From contig NZ_AP025480.1 of assembly GCF_024347435.1 (NCBI RefSeq), positions 930,001 to 994,000 of the forward strand: a stretch of 64,000 nucleotides of DNA, read 5' to 3'. The notes beneath the pieces are model-generated. The model had not been told where the DNA came from, did no database searches, and saw nothing but the letters and a program-made list of their open reading frames with translations. The DNA is from Vibrio cyclitrophicus (GTDB taxonomy: Bacteria; Pseudomonadota; Gammaproteobacteria; Enterobacterales; Vibrionaceae). Shown here one piece after another: positions 58,964-64,000 of the stretch. The stretch's first letter is position 1, and every line of letters begins with the position of its first letter. Both the position numbers and the translations under genes were made by a program.

Positions 58964-60766
58964 TTAGTCATTTTTTGTGTAGAAACGCTGTAGCTCAGTT
59001 AGGCCTTGCATCAACACTGGTAAGCGCGGGCTTACGTCTTTTAAGCGCTTATAATCCTGGTCGTACAGTTTATAGTTGCCAAACTTGTCGAGCACTGTTG
59101 TTTGCTTGTCGGTAACAAGCGCCAATTCACGAGAATCGCCCGCTAGTATCCATTTTCTCTTACGCTCATCAAACAGGCTGCGACCGCTGCTGAAGTCTGT
59201 TGGGTTTGAAGACACACCCAGTAGTTCTTGCATCAATGTGACAGACACATCTAAGTGACTTGAACGATGTGTGTACTCAGAGGGAGACTTACCTGGCCAG
59301 CTGATAACTAAAGGAACCTGCAACTGATAGCGACTGTAGTTCGAGTTTGCACCCCAGCTGTTTGTCTTGGTTTCGTTAAATTCAGTACCGTGATTCGAAG
59401 TGATGACCACTACAGTATTATCGCTAAGCTCTAGGCGTTCTAATTCCGCGTAAATAGTCGCTAACTGGCTATCGGCTGCTTGTGCTGATTTTTTGTAATC
59501 GGCCGCAAAGCGCTCTTCAGTACTTAACGCAGGATCAGAGCTTGCATCGTAATTCGAAAAGTTGTCGAGTGTCGTTAGCTCAATAAAGTTGAACCAAGGA
59601 CCCTTAGTGTCTGGTGATTGCACCCAATCAGACCAAGCTTGGATAGCACTTTGGTCATCATAAGTTGCTTGCTCTGGCATAACATCACGACCACGGAAAA
59701 TGATTTCCGAGTAAAGTGGATCGTCGAAATTATCGCCACTGAATGCTGCGAACTTATAATTATGATTGTCTAAAACATCGAACAGTACGGCATTTGAGCC
59801 TTGAGCTCGGATGCTGCTTGAGTAGCTACTTGGCAGCCCATAGAACAAGCCAAAAATACCAAACATGTCATTACTAGAACTGTAATGGTTAGTAAAGTTG
59901 ATTGCTTGTTGAGAGAAAGCGTAGCTGTTTGGCATTGCTGCAGCGTTTAGCGCATCAGAACGCAGGTTATTTACGCTGACCATCAGGATGTTGAGATCAT
60001 CACTGCGTCGATTGTATTGAATCTTTTCTAGCGGGTAGCTAACTAGATTTACGTTTTCTTTGTTCTCTTCTAAGCGCTGGAGGTACTCTTCACGGTCTAG
60101 TAGGCCATGTTTTTCCATAAAGCTTTTCGCTGTCATAGGGTAAGACAGTGGGAAGTTGGCTTTTTGGCTTGTAATTGGATTATAGAAAAACGCATCAGCC
60201 CACATATAAGTTAGGTGGCTACTGATGAAACACAAAAAGAACACTGCCGTAATTGGTCGGCCGATGTGCTTATGAGACAGTTTACGTTGCTTACGCCAAA
60301 CCCATTCAGATAGGCCTAGCTGTAATAAGAAGATGAGCGGCATAACAATGAACAGGTGCTGCAAATCAGAAGTGAATGCAGATTCCTCGCCACTGAATAA
60401 AACCTCCCACACGACAGGTGTCAGGTGGAGGTTTATATTTTGATACGTTTGGGTATCAATTAACAGGACAGTTAAACCTATGGTCGCGAAGCAAACGGCA
60501 ACCAAACGTAGTAACTTCCTCGACGGAAGAATAAAAGTGAGTGGGAACAGCACTAATAGATAGAGAGCGAAGACTAAAAAGCCAAAATGACCAACCCACG
60601 ATGCAGCTAAATAAAACTGACCCAATAGGGTTTCAGGCCAAGCCGATTGAGTAATATAACGAGTACCGATCAACATCGCCGCAATGATGTTGAAAAATGC
60701 AAACCAATGACCCCAACCAACCAGTCGAGATACACGATCGCTATATGAGTTTGCGCTGTCTACCAT
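58964..60766 (-). CDS. yejM: Inner-membrane sulfatase-like protein PbgA/LapC/YejM
   Basis: A 600-residue protein with five TM helices in the first 190 residues (DUF3413 part) and a periplasmic alkaline-phosphatase-superfamily domain (about 250-600: MVSVNNLRSDAL, VVVITSNHGTEFNET). In E. coli it senses periplasmic LPS and controls LpxC degradation through LapB/YciM. The classical sulfatase catalytic residue sits in a degenerate context (NLRSDALN), in line with a non-enzymatic role. Cotranscribed with yejL upstream. Confidence 0.92.
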   Translation of the reverse strand: MVDSANSYSDRVSRLVGWGHWFAFFNIIAAMLIGTRYITQSAWPETLLGQFYLAASWVGHFGFLVFALYLLVLFPLTFILPSRKLLRLVAVCFATIGLTVLLIDTQTYQNINLHLTPVVWEVLFSGEESAFTSDLQHLFIVMPLIFLLQLGLSEWVWRKQRKLSHKHIGRPITAVFFLCFISSHLTYMWADAFFYNPITSQKANFPLSYPMTAKSFMEKHGLLDREEYLQRLEENKENVNLVSYPLEKIQYNRRSDDLNILMVSVNNLRSDALNAAAMPNSYAFSQQAINFTNHYSSSNDMFGIFGLFYGLPSSYSSSIRAQGSNAVLFDVLDNHNYKFAAFSGDNFDDPLYSEIIFRGRDVMPEQATYDDQSAIQAWSDWVQSPDTKGPWFNFIELTTLDNFSNYDASSDPALSTEERFAADYKKSAQAADSQLATIYAELERLELSDNTVVVITSNHGTEFNETKTNSWGANSNYSRYQLQVPLVISWPGKSPSEYTHRSSHLDVSVTLMQELLGVSSNPTDFSSGRSLFDERKRKWILAGDSRELALVTDKQTTVLDKFGNYKLYDQDYKRLKDVSPRLPVLMQGLTELQRFYTKND

Positions 60767-60794
60767 TTATAATTCTTTTATCCGTCAATCAAAT

Positions 60795-61022
60795 TTAGTG
60801 AGACTTTTTATCTTCAAGAGAAAAAATTAAAGCCTCGGCAAATTTTTCAGCAATTCCTTTGCGTTGTGAAGCAGCAACGTTCTGATTTAAGACATTGGTT
60901 GCGATATTTCCAGCGATCATCAGTGAAAGTTCTGGTGAAGCTTTGTGCTTAGATAGAACAGCACCCACTTCAGCTAGGATTTTTTCAACTTGTGCATCTG
61001 TGTATTTAGATATAATCGGCAT
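60795..61022 (-). CDS. yejL: YejL / DUF1414 family protein
   Basis: A 75-residue soluble helical protein matching E. coli YejL ([43 protein letters not shown]). Function unknown. Located between yejK (divergent) and yejM, as in E. coli, 28 bases before yejM. Confidence 0.9.
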   Translation of the reverse strand: MPIISKYTDAQVEKILAEVGAVLSKHKASPELSLMIAGNIATNVLNQNVAASQRKGIAEKFAEALIFSLEDKKSH

Positions 61023-61106
61023 AAGGACTCTAATAATGATAGTAAAAGCGGCTTATGATAACCTACTATGCATGACAACTGAAACCTGAACGGTAATATT
61101 TTCACT

Positions 61107-62111
61107 ATGAGCCTTCACCTTTCCAACGTAATTTTACACCAACTAAGCAAGAACGATCAGGAAGAGCTGATTGTTAACTATCGTGCTGAATCTCTAGAGA
61201 ACGATGCTTCATCTGAAAGCCTAGTGGCTGAGCTTCACCGCGTGTTCAACTCAAAAGCAGGCAAAGGGTTTGGTTCTTTCAAATCCGACAGCGAATTCCA
61301 GCAGTCGTTGCATGAATTTCGAGCTGGGGAGCAAAGTTTCTATGATTTCTCTCAAAAAAGTGCTCTACGTCTAAAAGATGAACTTTCAAAGTATCCATTT
61401 GCTGATGAAGGCACGTTGGTGTTAGCTGAATATCAATCACTGGCAACAGACTACCTTTTCATTGGTTTACTGCCTTCGAACCAAAGTTTGAAAGTCACAG
61501 AAGGTCTCGACATTAGCGCGACTGACTATCTTGATATTTCAAAGATGGACATCGTGGCACGCCTTGATCTTTCAACATACGATACAGACAAAGAGTCAAA
61601 CCGTTACCTTACTTATATAAAGGGGCGTGTTGGTCGTAAAGTCGCAGATTTCTTCTTAGATTTTCTACAAGCTGAAGTGGGTTTAGACGCCAAGCAACAA
61701 AACCAGGTATTGATGCAAGCGGTAGAAGATTTTGTTTCTGACTCTAAGTTAGAGAAAGAAGAGGCGATCAGCTACAAAAAGCAAGTTGCGGATTACTGTA
61801 ACGAACAGCTAAAAGCGGGTGATGAGGTTCAAGTTCGTGAGCTTTCTGGAGAACTGCCAGCGAGCACTGATGGCACAAGCTTCTTTGACTATACTAGTGA
61901 GCAAGGCTACGAGTTAGAAGAAAGTTTTCCAGCTGATCGCGCAACTATGCGTAAACTAACAAAATTTGTTGGTGCTGGTGGCGGTTTGAATGTTAGTTTT
62001 GATAGTCTACTTCTTGGTGAACGTATCTTTTACGATCCAGAGACTGACACACTAACCATTAAAGGCACACCACCTAACTTACGTGACCAACTGACTCGCA
62101 ATAAGTCATAG
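61107..62111 (+). CDS. yejK: Nucleoid-associated protein YejK (NdpA)
   Basis: A 334-residue nucleoid protein of the 37-kDa NdpA family; in E. coli it interacts with topoisomerases gyrase and Topo IV. The N-terminal SLHLSNVILHQLSKNDQ, GRVGRKVADFFLDFL in the middle and LTIKGTPPNLRDQL at the C-terminus match the family. Divergent from yejL, conserved synteny. Confidence 0.93.
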   Translation: MSLHLSNVILHQLSKNDQEELIVNYRAESLENDASSESLVAELHRVFNSKAGKGFGSFKSDSEFQQSLHEFRAGEQSFYDFSQKSALRLKDELSKYPFADEGTLVLAEYQSLATDYLFIGLLPSNQSLKVTEGLDISATDYLDISKMDIVARLDLSTYDTDKESNRYLTYIKGRVGRKVADFFLDFLQAEVGLDAKQQNQVLMQAVEDFVSDSKLEKEEAISYKKQVADYCNEQLKAGDEVQVRELSGELPASTDGTSFFDYTSEQGYELEESFPADRATMRKLTKFVGAGGGLNVSFDSLLLGERIFYDPETDTLTIKGTPPNLRDQLTRNKS

Positions 62112-62127
62112 TCCTGAGTTAATGGTG

Positions 62128-62159
62128 AAAAGCGACAGCAGGATGCTGTCGCTTGTTTT
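62128..62159 (+). terminator. Terminator of yejK
   Basis: AAGCGACAGCA-GGA-TGCTGTCGCTT followed by GTTTTG. Confidence 0.8.
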
Positions 62160-62217
62160 GTGCTTGGTATTCTTAGCCAGGATAATGGCTTATCGACGAC
62201 ACGCACAAGGAATATAG

Positions 62218-63702
62218 ATGGAACAATCAGTAGCAAAGCCCAGTCGCTTTAAAAAACCAACCACTTTCTTGGTTGTGCTCTTGGCTCTGTGGCTATTGCC
62301 TTCATTGACCCTTCTGAATTTAAGCCGTTCTTACACTACTTCTCTCGCTCAAATTGAAGAACTTGGTATTCGCGTCAATGAATTGAGGCAATCGCTTTAT
62401 TTCTCTGAACCGCTGCGAGTGTCTCGAATTAATGATTTAGCACTTGATGCACAACTTGTTTACTCGATCCGATTGCAGATTGAGTCTGATTTCCAACATG
62501 CCTTGTTTCGCCCTGATGTAAATCAACTGCTTTACGTAGCCGATCAGTTTTTAGAGAAGTTTGACGAGTTCATTCCAATCGAAAGTCAGGTTCAAAATAT
62601 TGTTGATACGGTTAAAGCAATGCGTGCAGATAATAATCTTTCTTCTGAATTAAAACCTCTGATGAACGAATTTGGTGTTGTTGTCTTTGAAGCTATGTAT
62701 TCCGATAGTCAAAGCTCATCAGCCACCTATCGAGCCTTTGACTCTATTCTAAAAAAATCTTACTCATTAAAAACTGAAGAGCAAGACGCAATCCAACAAC
62801 TGTTGGTGGATGCTTCAGCCTTATTAGGTGATTACGCTAAGCTCCATTATTTGGTCGATAAAATTAAGAAAAACTCGGTTAATGAGCAGATCATTAAACT
62901 CGAAGCTGAATTTCATGATCGTCAATTCAACCTTTTGGTTGTGATGTTAGGCTTGAGTTTGGTCGCTATGATAGCGCTAGTCTTATTATGTGTTCGCTCA
63001 AAAATGGTCGTGCAAGAATCAGCGGAAAATTTGGGACTAGACACTGAGGACGAATCTGATAACAAAGACGTTATATCGCTTTCTGGTGAAGAAGAGCACG
63101 TGTTTCAAAAGTCTAAAGACAATGCGATTTCTCCGAGCCTCAAACAATCTAACAATAACACACACACTAAGAGAAAAGCGTCACTTAACCCACACTCAGA
63201 ACCGCAATCACAACAGAGCTCTAATCTAAAAGTTCAAAGCGCTAATCCAACAATTCCAAGTGTTAATTTAGACAAAAATGTATTAACAGCAAGTGTTACA
63301 AGCTCACAAAATCTGGAAGAAGTGTCGATGGCCGGGAAACATATCGCTAGTGTGACCGATTCAAAACCTGCGATTGATATCGAAGATATGTTAGAAACGC
63401 TCGATGGTGACGCTGAATCTGTAGAATTGCTGCTTGGAGTTTTTGTACAAGACCATACTGATGATTACACGAAGTTCAAATCTTTATTGGTTAATGATGA
63501 AACTTCTGCCGCGCGTGTTGTGCATAGCTTGAAAGGTGTGGCTGGTAGTATCAAAGCATCGAGATTAGCCATTATTGCAGCGAGCGTTGAAATGACAATG
63601 AAACAATCTAGAGCCATCAGTGAGCACGATTTAGAAGAATTAGAATTGGCAATAAAAGCTTCTGTTGACGCCGCTGTAGATTATTTAGATAGTCGGAATT
63701 AA
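62218..63702 (+). CDS. Membrane-anchored HPt-domain protein without kinase
   Basis: A 494-residue protein: TM1 about 15-34, an all-helical periplasmic sensor-like region about 35-235, TM2 about 238-260, a low-complexity Ser/Asn/Gln-rich cytoplasmic linker (about 265-385) and a C-terminal HPt domain with phosphorylatable His436 in VVHSLKGVAGSIKA. No histidine kinase, HAMP or receiver domain is present. It resembles the two ends of a TorS-type hybrid kinase with the middle missing; the reading frame is intact, so it is not simply a broken gene. Partners unknown. Confidence 0.8.
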   Translation: MEQSVAKPSRFKKPTTFLVVLLALWLLPSLTLLNLSRSYTTSLAQIEELGIRVNELRQSLYFSEPLRVSRINDLALDAQLVYSIRLQIESDFQHALFRPDVNQLLYVADQFLEKFDEFIPIESQVQNIVDTVKAMRADNNLSSELKPLMNEFGVVVFEAMYSDSQSSSATYRAFDSILKKSYSLKTEEQDAIQQLLVDASALLGDYAKLHYLVDKIKKNSVNEQIIKLEAEFHDRQFNLLVVMLGLSLVAMIALVLLCVRSKMVVQESAENLGLDTEDESDNKDVISLSGEEEHVFQKSKDNAISPSLKQSNNNTHTKRKASLNPHSEPQSQQSSNLKVQSANPTIPSVNLDKNVLTASVTSSQNLEEVSMAGKHIASVTDSKPAIDIEDMLETLDGDAESVELLLGVFVQDHTDDYTKFKSLLVNDETSAARVVHSLKGVAGSIKASRLAIIAASVEMTMKQSRAISEHDLEELELAIKASVDAAVDYLDSRN

Positions 63703-63778
63703 CTTTCATAGAAATTTTGACAATACTCTGACGAAGTGCTCATACAATCCGCGCCCTTAGTCTTTGTCAGAGGTTTAT

Positions 63779-64000
63779 ATGTTACTAGTGTTGAGTCGAA
63801 GTTGGATGGTATTGTTGCTTAGCATTGCGTTAAGTGGTTGTTCTCTATTAGAAGTTAAGTTAGACAGTCAGTCGACACCTCTCACTCAGCAAGAGCTAAA
63901 CGCTCGAATTATGACGCGTGAATACGCCAAGATGTTTTTTACACGAGTAGAAGGCTCCGCGGACTTGATCGCGCAATCTTACTCTGACGATGACACCCTA
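63779..64000 (+). CDS. Predicted lipoprotein, 5' part only (window ends)
   Basis: ATG at 63779 preceded by AGAGG opens 74 codons to the window edge. N-terminal signal peptide with lipobox LSGC (Cys20), then a polar region with TPLTQQELNAR and MTREYAKMFF. TTGACA at 63717-63722 may be the -35 element. The family is not recognised. Confidence 0.7.
   Translation, partial: MLLVLSRSWMVLLLSIALSGCSLLEVKLDSQSTPLTQQELNARIMTREYAKMFFTRVEGSADLIAQSYSDDDTL

Overview
The window is ordinary core chromosome of a marine gammaproteobacterium, almost certainly a Vibrio and probably of the Splendidus clade. The basis is gene content and order typical of vibrios: HubP/FimV next to truA, fabB with a long 3' UTR, rssB-ybaN-apt-dnaX-ybaB-recR, and an alkaline phosphatase that looks like the cold-active Vibrio enzyme VAP. 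GC content is moderate and the genes are densely packed. I see no prophage, insertion sequence, integron or CRISPR array. The species-level guess is inference.

Layout. 1-2.7 kb: end of an unknown gene, folD, tRNA-Arg(UCU) and aroC. 2.8-11.5 kb: a TRIC-type channel, epmC-yfcL, an FMN reductase, mnmC divergent from fabB, then pdxB and asd. 11.7-22.3 kb: hubP, truA, accD, folC, dedD, cvpA and purF, the order of the E. coli pdxB-purF region with hubP inserted. 22.4-29.6 kb: a LysR regulator, an RssB-like regulator, a 45-codon membrane protein, ybaN, apt, dnaX, ybaB and recR. 29.6-37.7 kb: aqpZ, two Cys-cluster proteins, alkaline phosphatase, a BCCT transporter, a small tail-anchored protein, chaN and rlmA. 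37.9-47.8 kb: a Cache chemoreceptor, yeaD-gapA divergent from msrB, a DUF2989 lipoprotein, yeaC, ansA and sppA. 48-55.8 kb: fadH, ydjA, topB, a DUF3080 lipoprotein, an SDR and a histone-deacetylase-like hydrolase. 56-64 kb: a second chemoreceptor, two tRNA-Ser(UGA) genes, pbgA/yejM, yejL, yejK, a membrane HPt protein and a truncated lipoprotein gene.

Regulation is the most informative layer. I could read a perfect PurR box before cvpA-purF and a weaker one before folD; a FadR palindrome overlapping the -10 of fadH; and two Fur boxes (chaN, and the SDR/deacetylase gap). A sigma-54 promoter with NtrC-like upstream sites precedes one chemoreceptor. A sigma-28 promoter abutting an octamer microsatellite precedes the other. 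A Pho-box-like site precedes the phosphatase, and fabB has a 3' UTR that may carry a FarS-type sRNA. Fatty-acid synthesis (fabB, accD) and beta-oxidation (fadH) are therefore probably tied together by FadR and the fabB 3' UTR.

Unusual observations: a likely AUU start codon for ybaN behind a strong Shine-Dalgarno; a programmed -1 frameshift in dnaX; a hairpin in the chaN leader that fully masks its Shine-Dalgarno; three intergenic arrays of degenerate 19-21 bp tandem repeats just after stop codons; a chemoreceptor with its sensor apparently in the cytoplasm; and a membrane HPt protein with no kinase domain. I found no clear new multigene system. The 3'-end tandem repeats are the best candidate for something not covered by the usual feature classes.
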